Source of the DNA: Streptomyces sp. CB02366
GTDB taxonomy: Bacteria; Actinomycetota; Actinomycetes; Streptomycetales; Streptomycetaceae
Direction of reading: 5' to 3'
NCBI RefSeq assembly: GCF_001905905.1
Contig: NZ_LIVT01000004.1
Coordinates: forward strand, 129,969 to 193,968
Length of the DNA: 64,000 bases
A program made the translations under genes and the position numbers. Under the pieces are notes generated by a model that made no database searches, was not told the DNA's origin, and saw only the letters and a list, made by a program, of their open reading frames with translations. The first letter of the stretch is position 1, and every line of letters starts with the position of its first letter. Positions 54,079 through 62,326 of this stretch are shown here, one piece after another.

Positions 54079-54791
54079 CCGCACTGCTAGAGGTCGAAGA
54101 CCTCCGGGTCGCCTACGGCAAGATCGAAGCGGTCAAGGGCATCTCCTTCACCGTCGACGCCGGCCAGGTCGTCACCCTCATCGGCACCAACGGCGCGGGC
54201 AAGACCACCACCCTGCGCACCCTCTCCGGACTGCTCAAGCCGCTCGGCGGCCGCATCCTCTTCGAGGGCAAGCCCCTGGCCAACATCCCCGCCCACAAGA
54301 TCGTCTCCCTGGGCATCGCCCACTCCCCCGAGGGACGCCACATCTTCCCCCGGCTGACGATCACCGAGAACCTCCTCCTCGGCGCCTACCTCCGCAACGA
54401 CAAGGCAGGCATCGAGAAGGACGTCCAGCGCGCCTACGACCTCTTCCCCATCCTCGGGGAACGCCGCAAGCAGGCCGCCGGCACCCTCTCCGGCGGCGAG
54501 CAGCAGATGCTCGCCATGGGACGCGCCCTGATGTCCCAGCCCAAGCTGCTCATGCTCGACGAGCCCTCCATGGGCCTCTCCCCGATCATGATGCAGAAGA
54601 TCATGGAGACCATCGTCGAGCTCAAGGCGGCGGGCACCACGATCCTGCTCGTCGAGCAGAACGCCCAGGCCGCCCTGTCCCTCGCGGACCAGGGCCACGT
54701 CATGGAGGTCGGCAAGATCGTCCTCTCCGGCGCGGGCTCCGACCTGCTCCACGACGAATCGGTCCGCAAGGCGTACCTCGGCGAGGACTGA
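54075..54791 (+). CDS. livF: Branched-chain amino acid ABC transporter, ATP-binding protein LivF
   Basis: The second ABC ATPase, 238 residues: Walker A LIGTNGAGKTTT, the LivF hallmark GIAHSPEGRHIFPRLTI, signature LSGGEQQMLAMGRAL, Walker B LLMLDEPSMGLSP and H-loop VEQNAQ (Gln in place of His, the LivF norm). It works as a heterodimer with LivG to drive import. The ATG overlaps the livG stop (ATGA). The operon ends in a perfect 19-bp hairpin. Confidence 0.96.
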   Translation: MTALLEVEDLRVAYGKIEAVKGISFTVDAGQVVTLIGTNGAGKTTTLRTLSGLLKPLGGRILFEGKPLANIPAHKIVSLGIAHSPEGRHIFPRLTITENLLLGAYLRNDKAGIEKDVQRAYDLFPILGERRKQAAGTLSGGEQQMLAMGRALMSQPKLLMLDEPSMGLSPIMMQKIMETIVELKAAGTTILLVEQNAQAALSLADQGHVMEVGKIVLSGAGSDLLHDESVRKAYLGED

Positions 54792-54805
54792 CACCCCTGC
54801 CGTAC

Positions 54806-54848
54806 GCGAGAGGCCCGCACCCGGTTCACCCGGGTGCGGGCCTCTCGC
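54806..54848. terminator. Bidirectional hairpin terminator after the liv operon
   Basis: GCGAGAGGCCCGCACCCGG and CCGGGTGCGGGCCTCTCGC form a perfect 19-bp stem with a TTCAC loop. It lies between the convergent livF and the response regulator gene. Confidence 0.9.
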
Positions 54849-54863
54849 CTTGTCCGTACGCGG

Positions 54864-55520
54864 CTACTCGGCCGTCTTCTTCTTCTCCTCGGCGTCCGCG
54901 ATCAGCGCCTCCGCCAGCTGCTGCATCGACATCCGCCGGTCCATCGACGTCTTCTGGATCCACCGGAACGCGGCCGGCTCGGAGAGCCCGTAATCCGTCT
55001 GCAGGATGCTCTTCGCCCGGTCCACCAGCTTGCGGGTCTCCAGCCGCTGCGAGAGGTCCGCGACCTCGCTCTCCAGCGCCTTCAGCTCCGCGAACCGGGA
55101 GACGGCCATCTCGATGGCCGGCACCACGTCGCTCTTGCTGAACGGCTTCACGAGGTACGCCATGGCCCCGGCGTCCCGGGCCCGCTCGACCAGCTCGCGC
55201 TGCGAGAACGCGGTGAGCATGAGGACCGGGGCGATGGACTCGCCCGCGATCTTCTCGGCGGCGGAGATGCCGTCCAGGACGGGCATCTTCACGTCCAGGA
55301 TGACGAGGTCCGGCCGGTGCTCCCGGGCCAGCTCCACGGCCCGCTGCCCGTCGCCCGCCTCCCCGACGACGGAGTAGCCCTCCTCCTCCAGCATCTCCTT
55401 GAGGTCGAGGCGGATGAGCGCCTCGTCCTCGGCGATGACGACGCGGGTCGTCAGCGGCGGGACGTGCGACTGGTCGTCGTCGGCGGCGTCAACGGGCTGG
55501 GGCGACTCGGGGGTGGTCAC
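54864..55520 (-). CDS. ANTAR-domain response regulator (PdtaR type)
   Basis: A 218-residue two-component regulator. The receiver domain (about 25-140) has acidic pocket EDE, phospho-acceptor Asp76 in DLVILDVKMPVLDG, and the conserved Lys of AYLVKPF. It ends in an ANTAR domain (about 150-210: VDRAKSILQTDYGLSEPAAFRWIQKTSMDRRMSM), which binds RNA hairpins to prevent transcription termination. The orthologue in mycobacteria (PdtaR) works with the kinase PdtaS, whose gene is not nearby here. The GTG at 55520 is the conserved start. Possible RNA targets are dual-hairpin leaders elsewhere. Confidence 0.93.
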   Translation of the reverse strand: MTTPESPQPVDAADDDQSHVPPLTTRVVIAEDEALIRLDLKEMLEEEGYSVVGEAGDGQRAVELAREHRPDLVILDVKMPVLDGISAAEKIAGESIAPVLMLTAFSQRELVERARDAGAMAYLVKPFSKSDVVPAIEMAVSRFAELKALESEVADLSQRLETRKLVDRAKSILQTDYGLSEPAAFRWIQKTSMDRRMSMQQLAEALIADAEEKKKTAE

Positions 55521-55617
55521 GGGGCTCCTCGGTACGGGGCAGATACTGCTGCCACGAGCCTACCTAGCTCCTGTAAGGTAGTGACGCGCAGGGCAGCAAT
55601 GACCCTTCCTTTCTAAG

Positions 55618-55692
55618 GCCCCAGTACTCCAACTGGTCAGAGAGGCCGCTCTCAAACAGCGGACAGTGTGGGTTCGAATCCCACCTGGGGCA
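55618..55692 (+). tRNA. tRNA-Leu (anticodon CAA), with a short variable loop
   Basis: A full cloverleaf of 75 nt. Acceptor GCCCCAG/CTGGGGC (7 bp) with discriminator A; a 3-bp D-stem CTC/GAG with a 12-nt loop containing GG; anticodon stem CCGCT/AGCGG around the loop CTCAAAC, giving anticodon CAA (reads UUG); a 5-nt variable loop ACAGT; T-arm GTGGG-TTCGAAT-CCCAC. CCA is not encoded. Leucine tRNAs normally have a long variable arm, so this one is atypical: its D-arm is of the class II sort but its variable loop is class I. The identity as Leu rests only on the anticodon and A73. A T-run follows the gene. Confidence 0.85.
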
Positions 55693-55801
55693 CTTTTCCT
55701 TAGATTCCAAGGCGCAAGACGGTTCGGCGAACTTCACTTGATCTGAGTAAGCACGCCCCATTCCAAGCCGGACTGCCCTCTGTACGGCAAAGCTCGCTGG
55801 C

Positions 55802-56578
55802 ATGTACGACGTGAGAACCCGTGAGCGGGCCCTGGCTCTGGTCGCGCAGGGCCGCAGCCTCAATTCCGTGAGCAAGCAGACCGGCATTTCGCGTGCCGCC
55901 ATCCGCTCCTGGCAGACACGCCTGGAACCGCTCGACAAGAACCGGGGCGCCCCATGCCCCCGATGCACCGGCATCCCTAGCAAGATCGAGAACCCGGCCT
56001 CGTACGCCTACTTACTGGGGCTCTACCTCGGGGACGGCTGCATCAGTGCGGGCAAACGAGGCGTGTATTCACTCCGCATCGCATGCGCCGACGCATGGCC
56101 CGGACTCATCGACGCCTGCGCCGAGGCCGTACAGATCGCACGGCCCTACAACAAGGTCTGCCGGGTAGCGAGTGCCGGCTGCCAGTACGTCACTTCCTTC
56201 AGCAAGCACTGGCCCTGCCTCTTCCCTCAGCACGGGGCCGGTAAGAAGCACCACCGCAGGATCGCTCTGGAACCGTGGCAGCAGAAGATCGTGGACGCCC
56301 ATTCCTGGGAACTCATCCGCGGACTCTTCCACTCCGATGGCTGCCGCATCATCAACTGGGCCACGCGCCTGGTCCAGGGTGAGCGGAAGCGCTATGAGTA
56401 CCCCCGGTACTTCTTCACCAACAAGTCCGACGACATCCGCAAGCTCTTCAGCGATACCCTCACCGCCGTAGGCGTCGAGTGGACGGTCCTTGCGCGTGGC
56501 AGCGATCCGTTCAACATCTCCGTAGCCCGACGGGCATCCGTCGCCCTCATGGATGCGCACGTCGGGCCGAAATACTGA
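55802..56578 (+). CDS. LAGLIDADG homing-endonuclease-like protein with N-terminal HTH
   Basis: A 258-residue protein. Residues 1-40 form a helix-turn-helix like those of Tc1/IS-type transposases (LNSVSKQTGISRAAIRSWQTRLEP), followed by a Cys pair (CPRC). Two LAGLIDADG motifs follow: YLLGLYLGDGCIS (about 70-82) and ELIRGLFHSDGCRII (about 174-188), so a monomeric homing-endonuclease fold. Leu71 is encoded by TTA, in the first motif, so translation would depend on the bldA tRNA. Codon use is less GC-biased than the neighbours, suggesting transfer. It lies 110 bp after the tRNA gene, same strand, and is convergent with pyk at 6 bp. It may be an active free-standing endonuclease or a domesticated regulator. 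Confidence 0.82.
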   Translation: MYDVRTRERALALVAQGRSLNSVSKQTGISRAAIRSWQTRLEPLDKNRGAPCPRCTGIPSKIENPASYAYLLGLYLGDGCISAGKRGVYSLRIACADAWPGLIDACAEAVQIARPYNKVCRVASAGCQYVTSFSKHWPCLFPQHGAGKKHHRRIALEPWQQKIVDAHSWELIRGLFHSDGCRIINWATRLVQGERKRYEYPRYFFTNKSDDIRKLFSDTLTAVGVEWTVLARGSDPFNISVARRASVALMDAHVGPKY

Positions 56579-56584
56579 GCCGCC

Positions 56585-58024
56585 CTACTTCGGGCTGTCG
56601 TCCTCGCCGATGTGGTGGACGCGGACCAGGTTCGTGGAGCCCGCGACGCCGGGCGGGGAGCCGGCGGTGATGACCACGACGTCGCCCTTCTTGCAGCGGC
56701 CGATGCGCAGCAGTTCCTCGTCGACCTGGGCGACCATCGCGTCCGTGGAGTCGACCTTCGGGCCGAGGAAGGTCTCGACGCCCCAGGTGAGGTTGAGCTG
56801 GGCGCGGGTGGCCTCGTCGGGGGTGAAGGCGAGGAGCGGGATGGGTGAGCGGTAGCGGGAGAGGCGTTTGACGGTGTCGCCGCTCTGGGTGAAGGCGACG
56901 AGGAACTTCGCGCCGAGGAAGTCCCCCATTTCGGCTGCCGCCCGTGCTACCGCGCCGCCCTGGGTGCGGGGCTTGTTGCGTTCGGTGAGGGGCGGGAGGC
57001 CCTTGGCGAGGAGGTCTTCCTCGGCGGCCTCGACGATGCGGGACATGGTGCGGACGGTCTCGACGGGGTATTTGCCGACGCTGGTCTCGCCGGAGAGCAT
57101 GACGGCGTCGGTGCCGTCGATGATGGCGTTGGCGACGTCGGAGGCCTCGGCGCGGGTGGGGCGGGAGTTTTCGATCATCGAGTCGAGCATCTGGGTGGCG
57201 ACGATGACCGGTTTGGCGTTGCGCTTGGCGAGTTTGACGGCGCGTTTCTGGACGATCGGCACGTGTTCCAGGGGCATTTCGACGCCGAGGTCGCCGCGGG
57301 CGACCATGATGCCGTCGAAGGCGGCGACGATGTCGTCGATGTTGTCGACGGCCTGGGGTTTTTCGACTTTGGCGATGACGGGGAGGCGGCGGCCTTCTTC
57401 GTCCATGATGCGGTGGACGTCGTCGATGTCGCGTCCGGTGCGGACGAAGCTGAGGGCGATGAGGTCGGCGCCGGTGCGCAGGGCCCAGCGGAGGTCGTCG
57501 ATGTCCTTTTCGGAGAGGGCGGGGACGGAGACGGCGACGCCGGGGAGGTTGAGGCCCTTGTTGTCGGAGACCATGCCGCCTTCGATGACGGTGGTGTGGA
57601 CGCGGGGGCCGTCGACGCCGGTGACTTCGAGGGTGACGCGGCCGTCGTCGACGAGGATGCGTTCGCCGGTGGTGACGTCGGCGGCGAGGCCTTCGTAGGT
57701 GGTGGAGCAGATGTCGCCGGTGCCTTGGTCTTCGAGGGGTTCGACGGTGATGGTGAAGGTGTCGCCGCGTTCAAGGAGTACGGGGCCTTCGCGGAAGCGT
57801 CCGAGGCGGATCTTCGGGCCTTGAAGGTCGGCGAGGATGCCGACGCTGCGGCCGACTTCTTCGGAGGCTTTGCGGACGTGGTCGTAGCGCTCTTGGTGTT
57901 CGGCGTAGCTGCCGTGGCTGAGGTTGAAGCGGGCGATGTCCATTCCCGCTTCGACCAGGGCTTTGATCTGGTCGTATGTGTCGGTTGCGGGTCCTAGGGT
58001 GCAGACGATTTTGGCTCGGCGCAT
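56585..58024 (-). CDS. pyk: Pyruvate kinase
   Basis: Pyruvate kinase makes pyruvate and ATP from phosphoenolpyruvate and ADP in glycolysis. The 479 residues start MRRAKIVCTLGPATDT and contain MDIARFNLSHGS, LADLQGPKIRLG, the catalytic VIAKVEKPQAV (Lys), MVARGDLGVEMP, VIVATQMLDSMI and the B domain. The C-terminal domain ends in FTQSGDTVKRLSRYRSPIPLLAFTPDE and GSTNLVRVHHIGE. Length and motifs are normal. TAGGCT lies six bases before the ATG, so the message may be leaderless. Confidence 0.98.
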   Translation of the reverse strand: MRRAKIVCTLGPATDTYDQIKALVEAGMDIARFNLSHGSYAEHQERYDHVRKASEEVGRSVGILADLQGPKIRLGRFREGPVLLERGDTFTITVEPLEDQGTGDICSTTYEGLAADVTTGERILVDDGRVTLEVTGVDGPRVHTTVIEGGMVSDNKGLNLPGVAVSVPALSEKDIDDLRWALRTGADLIALSFVRTGRDIDDVHRIMDEEGRRLPVIAKVEKPQAVDNIDDIVAAFDGIMVARGDLGVEMPLEHVPIVQKRAVKLAKRNAKPVIVATQMLDSMIENSRPTRAEASDVANAIIDGTDAVMLSGETSVGKYPVETVRTMSRIVEAAEEDLLAKGLPPLTERNKPRTQGGAVARAAAEMGDFLGAKFLVAFTQSGDTVKRLSRYRSPIPLLAFTPDEATRAQLNLTWGVETFLGPKVDSTDAMVAQVDEELLRIGRCKKGDVVVITAGSPPGVAGSTNLVRVHHIGEDDSPK

Positions 58025-58030
58025 GGTTCG

Positions 58031-58036
58031 AGCCTA
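58031..58036 (-). promoter_or_regulatory. -10 hexamer TAGGCT before pyk (leaderless type)
   Basis: TAGGCT on the minus strand ends six bases before the pyk ATG at 58024. No ribosome binding site is present. Confidence 0.55.
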
Positions 58037-58144
58037 ATCCTTACCTACGGGTAGGCGGATGGCTCGGCGTGACACCTCAACGTCCTTTGCGTGAAGGGCT
58101 ATTGACAAGTGTTGAATTGTGCGGAGGGGTGCTCCGATGAGCGT

Positions 58145-58861
58145 TCATCCGAGGTCCGGGGGGATGAGGGTGAAGGAGGCTTCGACCTGGGCGTCGACGG
58201 TCTGGCGTACGGGTTCGAGGTCGAGGGGGGTGGTGTCGGTGGTGGCTTCGGCGGCGGCTCCGAATGGCATGGCGGGGGCGGCGAAGGCGGCGCGGTTGGT
58301 GTGGAGGCCGTGCTGGGTGCCGATGTCGTTGAGTTCGAGGAGGGCGTCGAGGCGGGTGTCGAGGGCGTCGGCGTAGGCGCGGGCGCGTTGGAGGGCTTCG
58401 TGGACGGCTTGGCGGCGGGCGGCGGCGTGGACGGGTGAGGTGGGGCGCAGGGCCCACCAGGGTCCGTCGATGCGGGTGAGGTCGTGGTCGGCGAGGCGGG
58501 TGAGGAGTTCGCCGAGGGCGGTGAAGTCGTTGAGGGTGGCGGTGAGTTGGACGTTTCCGTGGTAGGCGCGGATGCGTTCGGTGCGGCCGTGGCGGGTGAG
58601 TTCGGGGCGGATGGCGAGGGTGCCGGTTTCGAGTTTTTCGATGGCGTCGCCGTAGGTCCTGATGAGGTCGAGGGTGGTGGTGTTGCGGTGGGTGAGGTCG
58701 TCGAGGGTGGTGCGGCGGTCGGTGTTGCGGGCGGTGAGGGTGATGGTGATGTGGGCGATTTCGGGGTCGGTTTCGAGGTGGGCTTCGCCGCGGACGGTGA
58801 GGTGGGGGGCGGTGGGGGTTCCGTAGGGGTGGTGGGGGGCGGCTGCGGGGGTTTCGGTCAT
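58145..58861 (-). CDS. SIMPL domain (DUF541) protein
   Basis: A 238-residue protein of the SIMPL/DUF541 group: LTVRGEAHLETDPEIAHITITLTARNTDRRTTL is the N-terminal signature, followed by RAYHGNVQLTATLNDFTALGELLTRLADHDLTRIDGPWWALRP and a C-terminal RARAYADALDTRLDALLEL. No signal peptide is visible, so it is probably cytosolic here, unlike many relatives that are exported. Family function is unclear; periplasmic relatives have been linked to oxidative stress. It lies 120 bp before pyk on the same strand. Confidence 0.85.
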   Translation of the reverse strand: MTETPAAAPHHPYGTPTAPHLTVRGEAHLETDPEIAHITITLTARNTDRRTTLDDLTHRNTTTLDLIRTYGDAIEKLETGTLAIRPELTRHGRTERIRAYHGNVQLTATLNDFTALGELLTRLADHDLTRIDGPWWALRPTSPVHAAARRQAVHEALQRARAYADALDTRLDALLELNDIGTQHGLHTNRAAFAAPAMPFGAAAEATTDTTPLDLEPVRQTVDAQVEASFTLIPPDLG

Positions 58862-59000
58862 GTGTTCACTGTGGCACGGGGGTGGTGTGTCGGGGTGGGT
58901 GTCGGGTGGTCATCGGATCGAAACCTGTGCGGGGTGTTGTGGGGGGTGGCTGCTGGGCCATGATCTACGCGCGTTGCCCTACTGAACGAGGAGTGAAGAG

Positions 59001-60821
59001 ATGCCGTTGGACCGTAGGAACTTTCTGAGCCGTTCGGCCGCTGTCGGCGCGGGTGTGGCGATGGCGGGCGGGGCCGTCGCGGCTCCGGCGGTTGCGGTGG
59101 GGGCGGAGGGGTTCGGACATGGCCGGGGGAATTTGCCGAAGCGGTACTCGTTCACGGTGATGGGGACGACCGATCTGCACGGGAACGTCTTCAACTGGGA
59201 CTACTTCACGGACAAGGAGTACGACGACTCGGCGCACAACGATGTCGGTCTGGCGAAGATCTCGACGTTGGTGGACGAGGTGCGGCGGGAGAAGGGGCGG
59301 GGGAATACGCTGCTGATCGATGCGGGTGACACGATTCAGGGCACCCAGTTGTCGTATTACTACGCGAAGGTCGATCCGATCACGGCGCGGCGTGGTCCGG
59401 TGCATCCGATGGCGCGGGCGATGAACGCGATCGGTTATGACGCGGCGGCGCTCGGGAATCATGAGTTCAATTACGGGATTCCGGTGCTGCGGAAGTTCGA
59501 GGAGCAGTGTGATTTCCCGCTGCTGGGGGCGAACGCGTTGGACGCGAAGACGTTGCGGCCGGCTTTCGCGCCGTATGTGATCAAGCGGATGCGTACGCCG
59601 TGCGGGCGTGATGTGCGGGTGGCGGTGCTGGGTCTGACGAATCCCGGTGTCGCGATCTGGGACAAGGCGAACGTGGGCGGGAAGATGGTGTTCCCGGGTC
59701 TGGAGGAGCAGGCGGCGAAGTGGGTGCCGAAGCTGCGGTCGATGGGTGCGGACGTGGTGGTCGTGTCGGCGCATTCGGGTTCTTCGGGGACGTCGTCGTG
59801 GGGTGATCAGTTGCCGTACGTGGAGAACGCGGCGGCGCTGGTGGCGGAGCAGGTGCCGGGGATCGACGCGATTCTGGTGGGGCACGCGCATGTGGAGATC
59901 GCCGAGCGTTTCGTGACGAACCGGGAGACCGGGAAGCGGGTGGTGCTCTCGGAGCCGGCGAAGTGGGGGCAGCGGCTGACGTTGTTCGAGTTCGATCTGG
60001 TGTGGGAGAAGGGCCGCTGGGTGGTGGAGAGGGCGGGCTCGCGGGTGCTGAACTCCAACACGGTGGCGGAGGACCGGAAGGTGACGTCGTTGTTGCGCCG
60101 GGAGCACCGGAAGGTGGTGGAGTACGTCAATCAGGTGATCGGTACGTCGGTGGTGGCGATGTCGACGGCGGATGCGCCGTGGAAGGACGAGCCGATCATC
60201 GATCTGATCAACCAGGTGCAGACGGAGACGGTGAGGGCGGGTCTGGCGGGCGGGGAGTTCGCCGCTCTGCCGGTGCTGTCGCAGGCGTCGTGCTTCTCGC
60301 GTACGGCGGGGATTCCGGCCGGTGATGTGACGATCAGGGATGCGGCGGGGCTGTATCCGTTCGAGAACACGTTGGAGGCGCGGTTGATCACGGGCGCCCA
60401 GTTGAAGGATTACCTGGAGTATTCGGCGCGGTATTACGTGCGGACTCCGGCGGGTGGGCCGGTGGACACCGCGAAGCTGACGAATGCGGACGGGGTTCCG
60501 GACTACAACTACGACGCGGTGTCGGGTGTGACGTACGACGTCGATATCGCGCAGCCGGTGGGTGCGCGGATCGTGGGGTTGTCGTTCGAGGGGAAGGCGG
60601 TCGATCCGGCGGCGCGGTTCGTGCTGGCGGTGAACAACTACCGGGCGTCGGGCGGGGGGAATTTCCCGCATGTGCCGGGTGCGCGGCAGGTGTGGGCGGA
60701 TTCGGACGAGATCCGGAACACGATCATCGGCTGGGTGCGGGAGAAGGGGACGGTGGATCCGGCGGCGTTCGCGTCGGTGGGGTGGCGGTTGACGCGTGAG
60801 GGGGTGCCTGTCTTCCCGTAG
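59001..60821 (+). CDS. Tat-exported 5'-nucleotidase / metallophosphoesterase
   Basis: A 606-residue secreted nucleotidase. A Tat signal (RRNFLSRSA) leads to AVAA-type cleavage near residue 34. The metal core follows: MGTTDLHGNVFNWDYF, DAGDTIQGTQLSYYYAK, ALGNHEFNYGIPVL, VVSAHSG and VGHAHVEIAERFV, binding two metal ions. The C-terminal 5'-nucleotidase domain has YPFENTLEARLITGAQLKDYLEYSARYY and NNYRASGGGNFPHVPG for substrate binding. It probably releases phosphate from extracellular nucleotides. The ATG at 59001 follows CGAGGAGTGAAGAG. A hairpin follows the stop. Confidence 0.93.
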   Translation: MPLDRRNFLSRSAAVGAGVAMAGGAVAAPAVAVGAEGFGHGRGNLPKRYSFTVMGTTDLHGNVFNWDYFTDKEYDDSAHNDVGLAKISTLVDEVRREKGRGNTLLIDAGDTIQGTQLSYYYAKVDPITARRGPVHPMARAMNAIGYDAAALGNHEFNYGIPVLRKFEEQCDFPLLGANALDAKTLRPAFAPYVIKRMRTPCGRDVRVAVLGLTNPGVAIWDKANVGGKMVFPGLEEQAAKWVPKLRSMGADVVVVSAHSGSSGTSSWGDQLPYVENAAALVAEQVPGIDAILVGHAHVEIAERFVTNRETGKRVVLSEPAKWGQRLTLFEFDLVWEKGRWVVERAGSRVLNSNTVAEDRKVTSLLRREHRKVVEYVNQVIGTSVVAMSTADAPWKDEPIIDLINQVQTETVRAGLAGGEFAALPVLSQASCFSRTAGIPAGDVTIRDAAGLYPFENTLEARLITGAQLKDYLEYSARYYVRTPAGGPVDTAKLTNADGVPDYNYDAVSGVTYDVDIAQPVGARIVGLSFEGKAVDPAARFVLAVNNYRASGGGNFPHVPGARQVWADSDEIRNTIIGWVREKGTVDPAAFASVGWRLTREGVPVFP

Positions 60822-60848
60822 CGCTGCTTGTCGCGCGGTCTGTTGTCC

Positions 60849-60881
60849 GGCCCGGGTCTCCTTCTTCGGGGGGCCCGGGCC
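60849..60881. terminator. Hairpin terminator between the nucleotidase and desB-like genes
   Basis: GGCCCGGG and CCCGGGCC pair around a pyrimidine-rich loop, between two convergent genes. A short T-rich stretch follows. Confidence 0.8.
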
Positions 60882-60898
60882 GTTCTTCGTGTGCGGGG

Positions 60899-62326
60899 TC
60901 AGTGGGTTCGGGTCAGGGGGTGGGGGCCGGTGGCCTGGGCGGGGATGGGGGCGGGTTGGGGGGTGAGGCCGAAGGTGGTGAAGGCGGTGCGTTCGGGGAG
61001 GGGGTAGGGGTTGGCGCCGGTGAGGTTGTTGAGGATGGTGGCGCTGCGCCAGGCGGCGAGGCCCAGGTCGGGGGCGCCGACGCCGTGGGTGTGGCGTTCG
61101 GCGTTCTGGACGTAGACGTGTCCGGTGACGGCGGGGTCGAGGACGAGTCGGTACTGGTCGTCGATGCGGGGGCGGTGGGAGGCGTCGCGGCTGAGGTAGG
61201 GGGCGAGGCCGCCGAGGAGGGCGTCGAGGGGGCGTTCGCGGTAGCCGGTGGCGAGGATGACGGCGTCGGTGGCGAGGCGGGTGCGGATGCCTTGCTGGGT
61301 GTGTTCGAGGTGGAGTTCGACGCGGGTGTCGGCGAGTCGGCCGGCGGTGCGGACGTGGACGCCGGGGGTGAGGGTGGCGTCGGGCCAGCCGCCGTGGAGG
61401 GTGCGCCGGTAGAGCTCGTCGTGGATGGCGGCGATGGTGTCGGCGTCGATGCCTTTGTGGAGTTGCCACTGGCGGGGGACGAGTTCGTCGCGGGCGGTTT
61501 CGGGGAGGGCGTGGAAGTAGCGGCTGTAGTCGGGGGTGAAGTGTTCGAGGCCGAGTTTGGAGTACTCCATGGGGGCGAATGCCTGGGTGCGGGCGAGCCA
61601 GTGGAGGTTTTCGGCGCCTTCGGGGCGGGCGCGCAGGAGGTCGAGGAAGATCTCCGCGCCGGACTGGCCGGAGCCGATGACGGTGATGTGGTCGGCGGCG
61701 AGGAGGCGGTCGCGGTGGCGGAGGTAGTCGGCGGAGTGGAGTACGGGGACGCCTTCGGCTTCGGCGAGGGGTTTGAGGGGGTCGGGGACGAAGGGTTCGG
61801 TGCCGATGCCGAGGGCGATGTGGCGGGCGTAGGCGCGGCCGAGGGCTTCGGCTTCGCCGTCGCGGTCGAGTTGGGTGAAGTCGACTTCGAAGAGGGCGCG
61901 GTCGGTGTTCCAGCGGACGGCGTCGACCTGGTGGCCGAAGTGGAGTCCGGGGAGTTGTTCGGTGACCCAGCGGCAGTAGGCGTCGTATTCGGCGCGTTGG
62001 ATGTGGAAGCGCTCGGCGAAGTAGAAGGGGAAGAGGCGGTCGCGGGTGCGGAGGTAGTTGAGGAAGCTCCAGGGGCTGGTGGGGTCGGCGAGGGTGACGA
62101 GATCGGCGAGGAAGGGGACTTGGAGGCTGGCGCCGTCGAGGAGGAGGCCGGGGTGCCAGTGGAAGGCGGGGCGTTGTTCGTAGAAGGTGGCGGCGAGGGG
62201 GCGCCGGGTGCCGGGGGCGGCGGGGATGGCGTGGGCGAGGGCGGCGAGGGAGAGGTTGAAGGGTCCGATGCCGATGCCGACGAGGTCGTGTGGCTGGTCG
62301 GGTTCGGGGGCGGGCCGGTCGGTCAT
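60899..62326 (-). CDS. Lysine/cadaverine N-monooxygenase (DesB-like siderophore enzyme)
   Basis: A 475-residue FAD- and NADPH-dependent N-hydroxylase of the IucD/SidA/PvdA family. The FAD site GIGIGPFNLSLAAL, HWHPGLLLDGASLQVPFLADLVTL, and the NADPH site VIGSGQSGAEIFLDLL are clear, as is the C-terminal ATGYRERPLD. In desferrioxamine synthesis DesB N-hydroxylates cadaverine made by DesA. The ATG overlaps the decarboxylase stop (ATGA), so the two enzymes are coupled. No acyltransferase (desC) or siderophore synthetase (desD) gene follows; the convergent nucleotidase is next. Confidence 0.9.
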   Translation of the reverse strand: MTDRPAPEPDQPHDLVGIGIGPFNLSLAALAHAIPAAPGTRRPLAATFYEQRPAFHWHPGLLLDGASLQVPFLADLVTLADPTSPWSFLNYLRTRDRLFPFYFAERFHIQRAEYDAYCRWVTEQLPGLHFGHQVDAVRWNTDRALFEVDFTQLDRDGEAEALGRAYARHIALGIGTEPFVPDPLKPLAEAEGVPVLHSADYLRHRDRLLAADHITVIGSGQSGAEIFLDLLRARPEGAENLHWLARTQAFAPMEYSKLGLEHFTPDYSRYFHALPETARDELVPRQWQLHKGIDADTIAAIHDELYRRTLHGGWPDATLTPGVHVRTAGRLADTRVELHLEHTQQGIRTRLATDAVILATGYRERPLDALLGGLAPYLSRDASHRPRIDDQYRLVLDPAVTGHVYVQNAERHTHGVGAPDLGLAAWRSATILNNLTGANPYPLPERTAFTTFGLTPQPAPIPAQATGPHPLTRTH

